Assembly: GCA_964527215.1 (NCBI GenBank)
Contig: CAZGNZ010000005.1
Location: 73,559 to 137,558, forward strand
Direction: 5' to 3'
DNA: 64,000 nt
Source: CAZGNZ01 sp964527215
GTDB lineage: Bacteria; Fidelibacterota; Marinisomatia; SCGC-AAA003-L08; JACNLC01
Shown here: in pieces, positions 34,879 through 44,124 of the stretch
Numbering within the stretch: position 1 is the first letter of the stretch
Layout: the number at the start of each line of letters is the position of its first letter
Translations under genes and position numbers: made by a program
The notes under the pieces: generated by a model
Seen by the model: the letters and a program-made list of their open reading frames with translations, nothing else
Databases searched by the model: none
What the model was told of the DNA's origin: nothing

Positions 34879-36066
34879 TTATTCACTGCGAAGCCGTTCA
34901 AGCATTTCAACTGCATTGGTGTTGCCGGGATCAATTTCAAGGGATTTCTCATAATTGAGTATTGCCAGCCCGGTTTCACCAAGGTTCATGTATCCCTCCC
35001 CAAGACTGTCATATACATTTCCTGACTGGGGGTAGAGCTCAACATTGAGTTTAAACACTTCTACGGCTCCGGCAATATCGCCCGCTCCCATAATGCGGTA
35101 CCCAAGCATATTCAATTCGTATTCAGGATAGGCATCAAAATTTTCATCTTCGAGAAACCACTTTCTGATTTCCGCCAAGGCCTGAACGATTTGACCATTC
35201 TGGATGTCGGTATCAATCCCATTTTTCCGCTGGAAAACAAGATACTGACGGAAGGCAAGCATCCTCTCGGTAAAAAGATCATCCAGTGCCACTGTCCGCC
35301 GCTCGCCTTTTGATGCTTCATTCACGGATAAGGTGATTCCGTTGGCATAATCATGAAACCGGAACACATGAATTTCCCTTGCCTGCAGATCACACAGATA
35401 GGAATACATGGTCGGTCGTTCCAATTCCCGATGGGTGGCCGCCAGTACTTTAATACATTTCTTTTCAGTGACGGGGCCGTCAGCCAGCATCCTTTCAGCA
35501 ATTTCAAAACGATTCTTGGGAAACGGGTAGGAATCAGGGCGGGACTGATAAAAATTGGTGATAAGTAAAAAATCCTTATCACGATGGATGATGTTGTTTC
35601 CTTCCAGAATCAGCGCTTTTCCGTGACGGTCTGCAACCAGAATCTGAGTCTGATGCAGATCATAAAGGTTATAATTCTCCTCAAGTTCCAGAACGTCATC
35701 CACCGTGCTGCAGCTGGTTAAAATGTTTTCAATCAGATTACCGAACAGCGTTTTCTTCCCAGGGTCTCTTTCAACCTGCCAGCGGGGCGTATCGGCCAGA
35801 TTGCAGAACAGACCGACCTCATTCATTCCGCCAACGGGTTTTGAGGCATCACTGCCAAACAGAACTGCTCCATTGAGTTTCCCGTCTGAAGGCAAATATG
35901 TTACAAATACCGCAGGATCCGGAGTATCCTCATTGGTGGCCGCGTAGACCTGATCTCCGTTTACTCCCATAAATGTCGTGGAAGCAGGCAGACCATTCAA
36001 CAGCACAAACACAGCTGCCAATATGGGACCTTTTTCCCAAAACAGTTTCCGTACCGGTTTTTTCAT
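34879..36066 (-). CDS. Linear-amide C-N hydrolase-like (Ntn fold) protein with TPR tail and Ser in place of Cys
   Basis: 395 residues. The signal peptide probably ends after LPA (residue 28), exposing Ser29 in STTFMGVNGDQVYAATNED. In the choloylglycine-hydrolase/C45-like families the residue after cleavage is the catalytic Cys of CTTF; here the codon is TCC, one base from TGC. GGMNEVGLFCNLA and ILEGNNI match conserved family segments. The last 80 residues are two TPR units (GAVEVFKLNVELYPQSGNVY, GLAILNYEKSLEIDPGN). It is either a Ser-type Ntn hydrolase or an inactive derivative. Periplasmic. It sits between the SDR gene (18 bp) and the propeller (21 bp) in one operon. Confidence 0.7.
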   Translation of the reverse strand: MKKPVRKLFWEKGPILAAVFVLLNGLPASTTFMGVNGDQVYAATNEDTPDPAVFVTYLPSDGKLNGAVLFGSDASKPVGGMNEVGLFCNLADTPRWQVERDPGKKTLFGNLIENILTSCSTVDDVLELEENYNLYDLHQTQILVADRHGKALILEGNNIIHRDKDFLLITNFYQSRPDSYPFPKNRFEIAERMLADGPVTEKKCIKVLAATHRELERPTMYSYLCDLQAREIHVFRFHDYANGITLSVNEASKGERRTVALDDLFTERMLAFRQYLVFQRKNGIDTDIQNGQIVQALAEIRKWFLEDENFDAYPEYELNMLGYRIMGAGDIAGAVEVFKLNVELYPQSGNVYDSLGEGYMNLGETGLAILNYEKSLEIDPGNTNAVEMLERLRSE

Positions 36067-36084
36067 CGTTCGCTCCTTTGTTGT

Positions 36085-36999
36085 TTAATTACAATTCTGA
36101 TTGTTTGTCGATCCGATCAATTTCATCATTTCATCCTGTACAGTTCCGGGCTGATAGCCCAGAGAATATGCCTTTTCGCTGTTCAGGGAAACATCCTGCG
36201 GACGTTTTGCAGCGGCAGGAAAATCAAACATGGAATTGGAAGCCACCTGTTCCGTCGAATACCCAACCGCCCTGGCAGCAGCCAGTCCGAATTCATAGCG
36301 GGACAGACGTTCCCGCCCGCCAAGATGGAGTGTCATGCCATGATTCTGCAGACCAATCTCCAATCCCTGCACGACAGACCGGACCGATGCCATGGACCGG
36401 TACTGATCATTGAACAGAATTACTTTTTCTCCCAGGTCCAGTTTTTTCAGAAGGGAGGGCCACTGGTTATTCGATGCCGGAGGAGTCCAGCCGTACATGA
36501 GGGGACACCGGCAGATGACGGCATCCTGCCAGATATCGCGAATTACCTGTTCCGCCTGCACCTTGTGCTCGGCATAAACACTTTGTGGATTTACCGCGCT
36601 TTCTTCGCTGTAAAAACCGGTTTTTCCGTCAAAAACCAGATCACTGGATGTGAAAACCAGCGCAGATCCGCAATTGCTGCACAGCTCGGACAGATATCCT
36701 GAGGCTTCCACATTGATAATCCGCGATAGCACAGGATGTATTTCGCAATCATCCGGTTTGGACATCGCAGCCGCGTGAATTACAAATTCCGGACGGGTAT
36801 CATTGAATCGTTTTTCCAGCTCCTGCCGGTCTGTCAGATCGCAGCGCTGCAGGGATACCCCTTGAATTGCGGTTTTATGTTTAAAATACCATCCGGTGAT
36901 ATTAAAACGGGATCGAAGCTCCAAAGCGGCATTCCAACCAAGAAATCCGCTGATTCCCGTTATCAGCAGTCTCGGCAGGTTTTTTTTGCGGTCAGGCAT
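36085..36999 (-). CDS. NAD(P)-dependent extended SDR, RmlD-like
   Basis: 304 residues. The Rossmann motif is ITGISGFLGWNAA, followed by HAAAMSKPDDCE, FTSSDLVFDG (the catalytic Ser/Thr region) and YAEHKVQAE (YxxxK). The order and the VFDG pattern are those of dTDP-4-dehydrorhamnose reductase and sugar-nucleotide epimerase relatives. No other dTDP-rhamnose genes are present, so the substrate is open. It is cytoplasmic and first gene of the unit with the Ntn hydrolase and propeller. Confidence 0.83.
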   Translation of the reverse strand: MPDRKKNLPRLLITGISGFLGWNAALELRSRFNITGWYFKHKTAIQGVSLQRCDLTDRQELEKRFNDTRPEFVIHAAAMSKPDDCEIHPVLSRIINVEASGYLSELCSNCGSALVFTSSDLVFDGKTGFYSEESAVNPQSVYAEHKVQAEQVIRDIWQDAVICRCPLMYGWTPPASNNQWPSLLKKLDLGEKVILFNDQYRSMASVRSVVQGLEIGLQNHGMTLHLGGRERLSRYEFGLAAARAVGYSTEQVASNSMFDFPAAAKRPQDVSLNSEKAYSLGYQPGTVQDEMMKLIGSTNNQNCN

Positions 37000-37595
37000 C
37001 GCTGAAATCTAATTTTGCCGCGGCAGACGGGAAAAGTGAATTCAACCGCTCTTTACCCAAACACACGTCCGTCCAAAACGAATGAAGTTCCCCGTCCGTC
37101 AGGAGACGGATTATAAACCCGCCAAATGGCGGATTCAATCCAGGGACCAGAGCCATGAAGATGTTTCTGACGGCTATCCGCCCTGACTGGCTTGTAACCT
37201 TGGACTGCCATTCCCGCAGTCCGCGATTTCTGCTGAGCAGTGCCATTTTTCCAGATGCATTTTTACTTGCACAGCCCGTTGCCACACCCACACCGTCAGG
37301 AGACAGGCCGCTAAAAAATCCGGCTCAAACCGGAACCGGCAATTGGGTATTACCTTGGGAAATAATTCGTATTTCGATAAAGATCATGAAAATTTCCACG
37401 TATTCTTCGGGACTCGAAACATCTCAGACCTCAACCCTATCAAAAAATTGAAAACCTCATTCGAAAACACCTTTATTTTATCCGTCTGACTGAAATAATT
37501 TGTCAGGCCTTAAAACGTATCAAATCAACTTTCAACCGGCCGCATCACCTCCGACGGCCAAGGCATCCGACAAACCCCGCAATACAGGAGGAATC
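37000..37595. other. Intergenic region with one palindromic repeat
   Basis: About 600 bp between divergent genes. It holds the repeat at 37081-37138. The remainder, including a Pro/Ser-rich reading frame at 37155-37451, lacks codon bias and homology, and I do not call it a gene. Promoters for the SDR operon and for the dockerin propeller gene must lie here. Confidence 0.5.
37081..37138 (+). repeat. Palindromic modular repeat, short copy
   Basis: AATGAAGTTCCCCGTCCGTCAGGAGACGG carries the first edge and hairpin (written here only as landmark positions 37081-37109), followed by ATTATAAACCC and CCGCCAAATGGCGGATTCAA. The middle of the full-length copy is missing, bringing the two hairpins close together. 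Confidence 0.82.
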
Positions 37596-38600
37596 ATGCA
37601 TAAATACATTCGTCTCATGGATATTATCCGTGTACTGCTGCTGACAACAGCCCTTTCGGCTCAGAACCTGCTGAATCAGCCTGAAAGCATTCTGTATGAC
37701 GCCGGTCAGAACCGATATCTGATTTCAAACTTCGGGGATGGCGCCATTGTTCAGATCGACAGTCTGGGAGGCCAGTCTTATTTCAGTACGGAGTTCCAGA
37801 ATACGCATCAAATTGTGGGCATTTTTCTTATGGAAGGCATCCTGCATGCGGCTGTTAACAACGGCCCGACTGCCGGGATTGCCTTTTTTGACATTCAAAC
37901 CGGCGGCCTGACAGATTTGGTTCCCATACCCGGATATGGCCTGATGAACGATATCACCAGCGATATGCATGGTAATTTGTACATCACAGATTACTACGAG
38001 AGCCGGATTTACCGAATTGCGGCAGAGTCACATGATGTTTCCGTGCTGGCGTACCAGAACCTCCCCAATCCCAATGGAATTGCATACGATCATCTGAACA
38101 ACCGACTCCTCACCGTGGGCGTCTCCGGAGCCGGCAGACCAATCCTGGCTGTTGAGCTGGACGGCAGTGTTACGATTCTGGGGTACACATATTTAACCGG
38201 CATGGACGGTATTTCGCTGGATCCGGCCGGAAATATTTATGTTTCGGACTGGGGTACGGATTCAGTGGTCAGATACCCAAACAACATGTCTGAACCCGGC
38301 ATCACTGTATCCGACGGGCATCTGGATCCGGCGGACATTTCAGTCTGTGCAGAAACCTCTGAGCTGCTGGTTCCAAATTTTTCCAGTAACAGCATCGATA
38401 TTGTCCATCTGGATCTGGAACCGCCTTGCGAACTGCCCGGAGACCTGAACGGAGATCTGGTTATTGATATATTGGATATTGTTCTGACAATGAACTGCAT
38501 TCTGGGGGGCGAATCCGGCTGCTTCTGTGCGGATTTGGATCAGAATGGAATTATCAATGTTCTGGATATTGTGATGATGATCAACATTATAATGGCATAG
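37596..38600 (+). CDS. Secreted NHL/SMP-30-like propeller with C-terminal dockerin
   Basis: The start is the ATG at 37596, with AGGAGG four bases upstream; the longer frame from 37500 is not supported. About 334 residues. The signal peptide reads through VLLLTTALSAQN. NHL-like blades follow (GNLYITDYYESRIYRI, LDPAGNIYVSDWGTDSVVRY), then a dockerin-like module (GDLNGDLVIDILDIVL and ADLDQNGIINVLDIVMM) that ends the protein. No type IX domain. The propeller probably binds ligands or partners at the cell surface or in the periplasm. It is transcribed alone. Confidence 0.85.
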   Translation: MHKYIRLMDIIRVLLLTTALSAQNLLNQPESILYDAGQNRYLISNFGDGAIVQIDSLGGQSYFSTEFQNTHQIVGIFLMEGILHAAVNNGPTAGIAFFDIQTGGLTDLVPIPGYGLMNDITSDMHGNLYITDYYESRIYRIAAESHDVSVLAYQNLPNPNGIAYDHLNNRLLTVGVSGAGRPILAVELDGSVTILGYTYLTGMDGISLDPAGNIYVSDWGTDSVVRYPNNMSEPGITVSDGHLDPADISVCAETSELLVPNFSSNSIDIVHLDLEPPCELPGDLNGDLVIDILDIVLTMNCILGGESGCFCADLDQNGIINVLDIVMMINIIMA

Positions 38601-38983
38601 CGGCGGGATAAACGAAACAAACCCGAAAGTGGGTGCATCACCTGTAATTCCATGGATACTCCGGCCGCGCGGCTGTCATGCAATCATACGGCGGTTGGAC
38701 GATGCCGAACGGACCCATTTACATGACCGGTTAGTCACCCGCCTCTCTTGTTCAATCAGACGCATTGGGTGTATATTCAACTCCAATTGAGGATTGGATT
38801 ATCGCTTTTCCCGCGCATGGCTGCTAAATTCCCATACCGTTCGCACTGTTCGATTCAAATCCGTCATATCCTCGTTCGGTCTTTAATTATAAGAAATATA
38901 TATTTTAATTTACATCATTCTGAATGAGGATTTTTTTATCATACGCCATTCAAATCTGCAAAAAATGGCTGACAGGAGAAAAA
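38601..38983. other. 383-bp intergenic region
   Basis: Between the propeller gene and the two membrane proteins. A small ACCC-GAAAGT-GGGT hairpin is near 38621-38634; it lacks a T-tract. AT-rich sequence at 38885-38920 probably contains the promoter of the following pair. No gene or repeat copy. Confidence 0.45.
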
Positions 38984-39505
38984 ATGAAATCTGAAGACCT
39001 TATCCCAATTCGAAATGAAATGTTTTTTATAGTAAAACTGATATTGGTCATACTTCTCAGTTTGGCCATTTCTCTAGCGATTCTCCATGTATTTCTGATT
39101 ATCAGGGTGGGTGATCTGGATACCCGGACTTACGAAGAGGCCACAAAAATATTTCTAAACCTCAATCTGTACATATTCTTTGCCTTGCTGATCCAGTTCT
39201 GCTTCTCCATGATCGTTGTCACGATGCTGACACTGCTCTACAGTCACAAAATAGCCGGTCCCGTATATCGTCTGAAACAGGTTCTGAACCAATATCTTGA
39301 ACATGGTAAACCCGGTCAAATCAAGTTTCGTGAGAACGATTTCCTGCCTGGTGTTGCTGCTGGATTCAATGGGTTTTTTGCTTGGTTTTCTGAACGGAAA
39401 AAACTGATTCTAAGACTCTCTGAACTTGAAGAGGATTTTGCACACAATCCGAGCAGTAAATCCGTTCAGCAGGAAATCAAAAACATATTATCACAAATCA
39501 ATTAG
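38984..39505 (+). CDS. Two-helix membrane protein with HAMP-like segment
   Basis: The start is MKSEDLIPIRNEMF at 38984, with AGGAG six bases upstream. About 173 residues. Two transmembrane helices (LILVILLSLAISLAILHVF and a second near LYIFFALLIQFCFSMIVV) flank a short periplasmic loop. The cytoplasmic part SHKIAGPVYRLKQVLNQYLE resembles the first helix of a HAMP domain as seen in short MCP-like proteins. There is no signalling domain behind it. It is followed by a second protein of similar layout; the pair may be a minimal membrane sensor or scaffold. Confidence 0.7.
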   Translation: MKSEDLIPIRNEMFFIVKLILVILLSLAISLAILHVFLIIRVGDLDTRTYEEATKIFLNLNLYIFFALLIQFCFSMIVVTMLTLLYSHKIAGPVYRLKQVLNQYLEHGKPGQIKFRENDFLPGVAAGFNGFFAWFSERKKLILRLSELEEDFAHNPSSKSVQQEIKNILSQIN

Positions 39506-39512
39506 GCTGACC

Positions 39513-39998
39513 ATGACCCAGATTAAACGAAAAATACTTTATATTGACCATCTGTTTCAGAAAAACATGATTCTGCTTTTTATTGCCATCAATATGGTAA
39601 TGGTCTTGTCAAATCTGATGTATTACTGGCTGACAATGAATGAATCCGCTCCTGCGGATTTGAAAAATACCGGAATCGTCATTGCCAATTTCAGTGAAAT
39701 TCTTTTTGACAATATTCTTTCCTTCAATCTCGTACTGGCAGTGATCCTTTGTGTGCTGATAATTCTCTTCTACTTCCACGTTCACCGGAAATTGAACCTG
39801 TTTTTCACAAGTATTACCGATGCGCTTCGAGTCCGCAAATCCAGCAGCCGTGCCCGCGCTGAATTCCTTGTATCCAGCGAATTTCAGGGAATTGACGAGG
39901 TTCTGCATCAATTCTTCAAACAGACAGATGAAGAACTCCGTGCTGGTGACAACCTTATTGAAAATATGAGAAAAAAGGCGGAAAACTTCTCAGACTGA
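39513..39998 (+). CDS. Two-helix membrane protein, likely partner of the HAMP-like protein
   Basis: The start at 39513 (MTQIKRKILYIDHLF) lies 7 bp after the previous stop; the longer frame beginning at 39426 overlaps the upstream gene and is unlikely. About 161 residues. It has two transmembrane helices (MILLFIAINMVMVLSNLMYY, NLVLAVILCVLIILFYF) and a cytoplasmic helical tail. Size and topology match the preceding protein, though the AGPxYRL motif is lost (VHRKLNLFFTSITDAL in its place), so it looks like a diverged duplicate. Confidence 0.65.
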   Translation: MTQIKRKILYIDHLFQKNMILLFIAINMVMVLSNLMYYWLTMNESAPADLKNTGIVIANFSEILFDNILSFNLVLAVILCVLIILFYFHVHRKLNLFFTSITDALRVRKSSSRARAEFLVSSEFQGIDEVLHQFFKQTDEELRAGDNLIENMRKKAENFSD

Positions 39999-40041
39999 CT
40001 CCGAAGCAGAAGGATAGAATGCCGCCCTCCCAGTTAGCCGG

Positions 40042-43000
40042 TCATTCATTTCTGAGCGCGTTCAACAGTTGAGTTCGAAGGGCAGCGCGGCTGCTGATCC
40101 AAATCCAAAATGCACCATTTAAAATGACTGCAGTCAGAATGCCGCCGGCCAAAATCATTGCGGATCCAGGGACTCTCTGAGGAAATCCGGCCATGAGCAA
40201 TCCGCTGCTGAGCAATCCGCCGAAAATCCCCAGCAGTAAAATCAAAAAATGTTCAGAAAAAAGGATAACGGCAATCCTTCGTCTTGTGAAGCCCACCGCC
40301 TGACAAAGCGCCAGCTCCGTTTTTCGCTCTGCCATACTGCGGAACACAAGAACAGCAAATGCTGCAGTGCCAAGAATGAGTCCAAGACCTCCAAGCGCAA
40401 GGAAAATGTCCAGATATGTATTGGTAACCGTCTGGAACCCCGCCAGTTTGACTTTTGCATTCATCATTTCCCAGCCATACGGATGCATGCGGCGCGTGAT
40501 TCGGGTTGTCATGTCATCAGTACAGCCATCCTCACAGTCCATCAGAAAAAAGCGGTACCCCTCTATTTCCGGATAAAGCTTTCTGAGATTTGATTCCGAG
40601 ATAATTATATGACCCTGAAATACGGAGGGGGTCAATCCGGCATAAAACACCAGTCCATACTGCCCGCCGTCGGAAGCAGAAACTGTCAGAGTGTCTCCCA
40701 CCGAAAGCCCGAACCCCCAGACGATAACGGTTTCATCAGCTATTGCGGGAATCAGGTTGGGACCCGGTTCCAGGTCAAGAATATTCCAGCCGTCCGATTT
40801 TTCAGTATCCAACTGCCTGGTGAATGAGAACGCGTTCCGGCGTGCCAGATGGTGAGTTTCCACTCCCAGCAGCCGCGGATTTTGAATCCGGTTCAGATTC
40901 AGACAGCTGGCATCATCACCCTCCTTCAGCATAAATGGAATCCATTCGATTTCGGTCAGTGCTTCCTGATCCAGTTTAAGCTGTTTGCGTCCTTCCGGAC
41001 TGGAAACATCCTGAATGACCGGGAAAACCGTTTGACAAACCAGGTCGAAACCACCGGTTCCGCTGTTACGGGTGTCTCCGCTGAACCCGGGCACCTGACG
41101 ATTGAGGCTGACGGAAAGAATCAGGAAAATCCCGATCATCATCAGGCAGATGGAGGTGAGTGTCCGCCCGGCATTTCGGGTCATTCCTGCCTGGACCAGC
41201 TGACCCGCTGAAAAATCTTTTCCATTCTTCATGAACCGGTGCATCAGTCCCAATATTAATCCCAACCATCCGGGTATCACCAATATACCGGATACCAAAA
41301 ACAGAGAAAATTGCGAAAATCCCGTTATTCTGCCCCAGAAAGCCATTCCAACCGCCAGAATCAACAGCACAGTACTGGTTTTCCAGACAGATTCAATGAA
41401 CATCGGGGATAGGATTTTTCCAGCACCAGGCGTCCCGGACTGCAGGGATACGGCATCATGTCTCGCGACAGATCTGCCGGATAACCCAAGGACGACGGCT
41501 GTAACCAGAGCTGCGGTCAGTGCGGCACCTCCCACAGTCAAAACTGAATTGCTTGAAATCAGGGTTCTGACACCCACAGCTCCGGTCCAGAACTGATTCA
41601 GACTGTAGATAAGGAGGCGATTGTATAAAATCCCGCCGGCCGTTCCTATGAGAATCCCTGCCGGGACGGTCAACCCAAATTCAGCTGCCCGAAGAAAAGT
41701 AATGGTTCGGGCAGGAAATCCCAAAGCTGTCAGGGTGCCTGCTTCTTCCCTGCGCTGCATCAGATGCAAACGGAAAATCAGACCAATCAAAATCAGACAT
41801 GATGCAATGATGAAAAAGCTCAACCCCATGAACAACTCACCAAAATCAACGGCATCCCGTCCGGCAGCCAGTCCCTCTTCCAGAGGACGGGAGATATCAA
41901 ATCCCAGCTGCTCCGGTGACCGGCTATGAATTATTGATTCAATCAGCCTGTCAGGATTCGGTACCGGGTCAGATAACAGAATTCCGGTCATTGATCCATA
42001 CGCATTCTGCCACAATTCCCTGGCCCTGGAGTAGGAGATCAGCGCTTTTGGGGTCCCCCGGTAAATTTCCCAGTATTCCTCATCCTTGGGCCGGACGGCA
42101 TCCAGATTTATTTCCACTCCCGGATCCCATTCGCTGCATGATTCCATTCCATGCAGTCCGGGATATTCCGGCATCAATGCAGCATCAAACAGCAGGTGTG
42201 TCAGCGGCTGAACCTCATCCACCTGAAACAGGGTCGATTTTACCGACATCGAATCATTGATATCCCAGGAATAAAAATCCACTGACAGTGTATCATTTTC
42301 AGCAGCCTGTAAATCATCTGCGAGCCAGGTGGAGATGAAAATGCCCGGGTCATCCCAATCCGGACCCAGAAAATCCGAATCCACTCCGGTGACAAACGAA
42401 TACGGTGTGGCATTCTCACCATGCCTGATTTCATTGACCAGATAAGTGTATACCGGAGATACCGGAATACCATCGTTTTCCAGTCCTTCAATAATCCATT
42501 CTTCCATGAACACCCGTTCGGACAGCAGCAGCGGATGGGCAGTTGAATCGGACCTGACAAAACGAAGCTGAAGATCAGAAAGTGAAAGAGACTGATGGAG
42601 AGCCGGGGAAATTTGACGAATTTCAAGAGTGTCACCCGAAAGCAGAAGCAGATTGGATTTTCCCCGGATTCCCAGTTCAGTTGTCAGATATTCCAGTTCG
42701 ATAAACAGGTTCAGGGGCGGGATTTGGCTGATTTCCAGACCGAAATTTCCAAAACCGGTTTGATCAATAACATCCCGGACTGTGACCGACAGAACTTCCA
42801 CTTCGTTTTTTTCGGATGCCATGGGCGCTTCAGCTGGGACCGAACTGACGCGCTGAACCCGCAGATTCAGGACATCCCCGGGATTGACTCCAAGATGCCC
42901 TGCAAGCCGCCGGTTAATCAGCACATTGTTTCCAGAGGGCCGTACGACGGCAGAATCACCCTTCCAAAAACTCCAGAAATTTTCCTGAACCCCCGTAATC

Positions 43001-43320
43001 TGAACATTGAAAGCGGTGGTTTGATACAGGGGTGCAGATGCGACGGCATGCGTTTGATAGCAGGCGGTGACAGGAGCTTTCAGTCGGCGGCCGAGTCTTT
43101 CAGCCAGAGATCGATCAAACAGATAGCGATGGGAATTCACCGCATACTCCACCGCGCCCAGCCGATGATGCGTGATCTGACGAAGACTGCTTCTTACCGA
43201 ATCACCCACAGCGGCTGCCCCGACCAGCACCATTGCGGTCAGACCGAATCCTGCTGCAAGAAGCAGATGCTGTCGCCAGTAGCGCTGCAGAGAACGTATG
43301 ATAAATTGGGTCTTGCTCAT
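40042..43320 (-). CDS. FtsX/MacB-like ABC transporter permease
   Basis: 1092 residues. An N-terminal helix (LLLAAGFGLTAMVLVGAAAV) precedes a large periplasmic region with two MacB-PCD-like segments. The FtsX core lies near 500-620 (FIIASCLILIGLIFRL, EEAGTLTALGFPARTI), further helices near 650-735, a second periplasmic part, and a C-terminal FtsX core near 970-1085 (KTELALCQAVGFTRRRIAVIL). This double layout is that of large lipoprotein- or peptide-export permeases. It pairs with the LolD-like ATPase, whose stop overlaps its start by 4 bp. It probably moves a substrate from the inner membrane outward rather than importing. Confidence 0.88.
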   Translation of the reverse strand: MSKTQFIIRSLQRYWRQHLLLAAGFGLTAMVLVGAAAVGDSVRSSLRQITHHRLGAVEYAVNSHRYLFDRSLAERLGRRLKAPVTACYQTHAVASAPLYQTTAFNVQITGVQENFWSFWKGDSAVVRPSGNNVLINRRLAGHLGVNPGDVLNLRVQRVSSVPAEAPMASEKNEVEVLSVTVRDVIDQTGFGNFGLEISQIPPLNLFIELEYLTTELGIRGKSNLLLLSGDTLEIRQISPALHQSLSLSDLQLRFVRSDSTAHPLLLSERVFMEEWIIEGLENDGIPVSPVYTYLVNEIRHGENATPYSFVTGVDSDFLGPDWDDPGIFISTWLADDLQAAENDTLSVDFYSWDINDSMSVKSTLFQVDEVQPLTHLLFDAALMPEYPGLHGMESCSEWDPGVEINLDAVRPKDEEYWEIYRGTPKALISYSRARELWQNAYGSMTGILLSDPVPNPDRLIESIIHSRSPEQLGFDISRPLEEGLAAGRDAVDFGELFMGLSFFIIASCLILIGLIFRLHLMQRREEAGTLTALGFPARTITFLRAAEFGLTVPAGILIGTAGGILYNRLLIYSLNQFWTGAVGVRTLISSNSVLTVGGAALTAALVTAVVLGLSGRSVARHDAVSLQSGTPGAGKILSPMFIESVWKTSTVLLILAVGMAFWGRITGFSQFSLFLVSGILVIPGWLGLILGLMHRFMKNGKDFSAGQLVQAGMTRNAGRTLTSICLMMIGIFLILSVSLNRQVPGFSGDTRNSGTGGFDLVCQTVFPVIQDVSSPEGRKQLKLDQEALTEIEWIPFMLKEGDDASCLNLNRIQNPRLLGVETHHLARRNAFSFTRQLDTEKSDGWNILDLEPGPNLIPAIADETVIVWGFGLSVGDTLTVSASDGGQYGLVFYAGLTPSVFQGHIIISESNLRKLYPEIEGYRFFLMDCEDGCTDDMTTRITRRMHPYGWEMMNAKVKLAGFQTVTNTYLDIFLALGGLGLILGTAAFAVLVFRSMAERKTELALCQAVGFTRRRIAVILFSEHFLILLLGIFGGLLSSGLLMAGFPQRVPGSAMILAGGILTAVILNGAFWIWISSRAALRTQLLNALRNE

Positions 43321-44027
43321 TTGTCTGCGAATCTGTCCGGTACCGGTATCAGACTGCCGTTTTCCAGTCGGCTTATTTTATTCAGTCGTCGGGCCAGCGA
43401 TTCCGAGTGAGTTACTGCCAGGAGGGTCACACCGTTTTCCTGATTCATTTTAAGCAGGAGATCCCCGATTATGTCGGCGGTGGGTCCATCCAGGGCACCG
43501 GTGGGTTCATCAGCCAGTAGAAGCGATGGCTGGTGAATCAGAGCCCTTGCTATGGCCACCCGCAGCAATTCACCACCAGACAGTCTGCCGGGCAAATCAT
43601 GAAGCCTGTTTTTAATGCCCGTCTTTTCTGCAAGATCGAAAGCGTATTCCGTTATTGATTTTGGAACCTTTCCCCGACTGCCGGCAAGTGCAGGCAGCAG
43701 AATATTTTCCAGCGCGGTGCACTGCGGCAGCAGATGATGCATCTGAAAAACGAACCCGATCTGTCGGTTTCGAATCGCTGCCAGTTCGCTTTCCGGCTGT
43801 TGAAACAGATTCACAGAATTCAGGATAACCTCACCGCTATCCGGTTTCAGCAGCGTCCCTGCAATGTTGAGCAGCGTGCTTTTCCCGGAACCGGACGGAC
43901 CGATAATGCCCAGCGAATCACCGGGATTAAGCGTCAGGGAGATATCATTCAGTATCGGTCGGCTTTTCTGACCATCCGGACCAGTAAAGCGGTGGGACAG
44001 GCGGCGTATTTCAAGAACAGCTGACAT
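43317..44027 (-). CDS. LolD/MacB-type ABC transporter ATP-binding protein
   Basis: The start is the ATG at 44027 (MSAVLEIRRLSHRF), with AGGAG six bases upstream; the longer frame to 44114 has no site. About 236 residues. Walker A GPSGSGKST, Q-loop VFQMHHLLPQ, signature LSGGELLRVAIARAL, Walker B LLLADEPTGALD and switch His in AVTHSESLA. This is the LolD-type subfamily that powers FtsX-like permeases. It overlaps the downstream permease by 4 bp. Confidence 0.92.
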   Translation of the reverse strand: MSAVLEIRRLSHRFTGPDGQKSRPILNDISLTLNPGDSLGIIGPSGSGKSTLLNIAGTLLKPDSGEVILNSVNLFQQPESELAAIRNRQIGFVFQMHHLLPQCTALENILLPALAGSRGKVPKSITEYAFDLAEKTGIKNRLHDLPGRLSGGELLRVAIARALIHQPSLLLADEPTGALDGPTADIIGDLLLKMNQENGVTLLAVTHSESLARRLNKISRLENGSLIPVPDRFADK

Positions 44028-44124
44028 ATGAACTCCTGTCGGATTGTCTGCCGGGTGGATCCCGGCGGGTGAGAAGTTGAACTGCTGAGTCCATCCCGCC
44101 TTTCGACGAGACATTCAGCCGAGG

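Noticed and set aside
36992..37291. Minus-strand frame of 99 codons upstream of the SDR gene
   Set aside because: It runs through the palindromic repeat at 37081-37138 and has no homology, no signal and no ribosome-binding site.
37155..37451. Possible 98-residue protein on the plus strand
   Set aside because: Biased to Ser/Pro/Thr without a domain, no ribosome-binding site, and base use unlike neighbouring genes.
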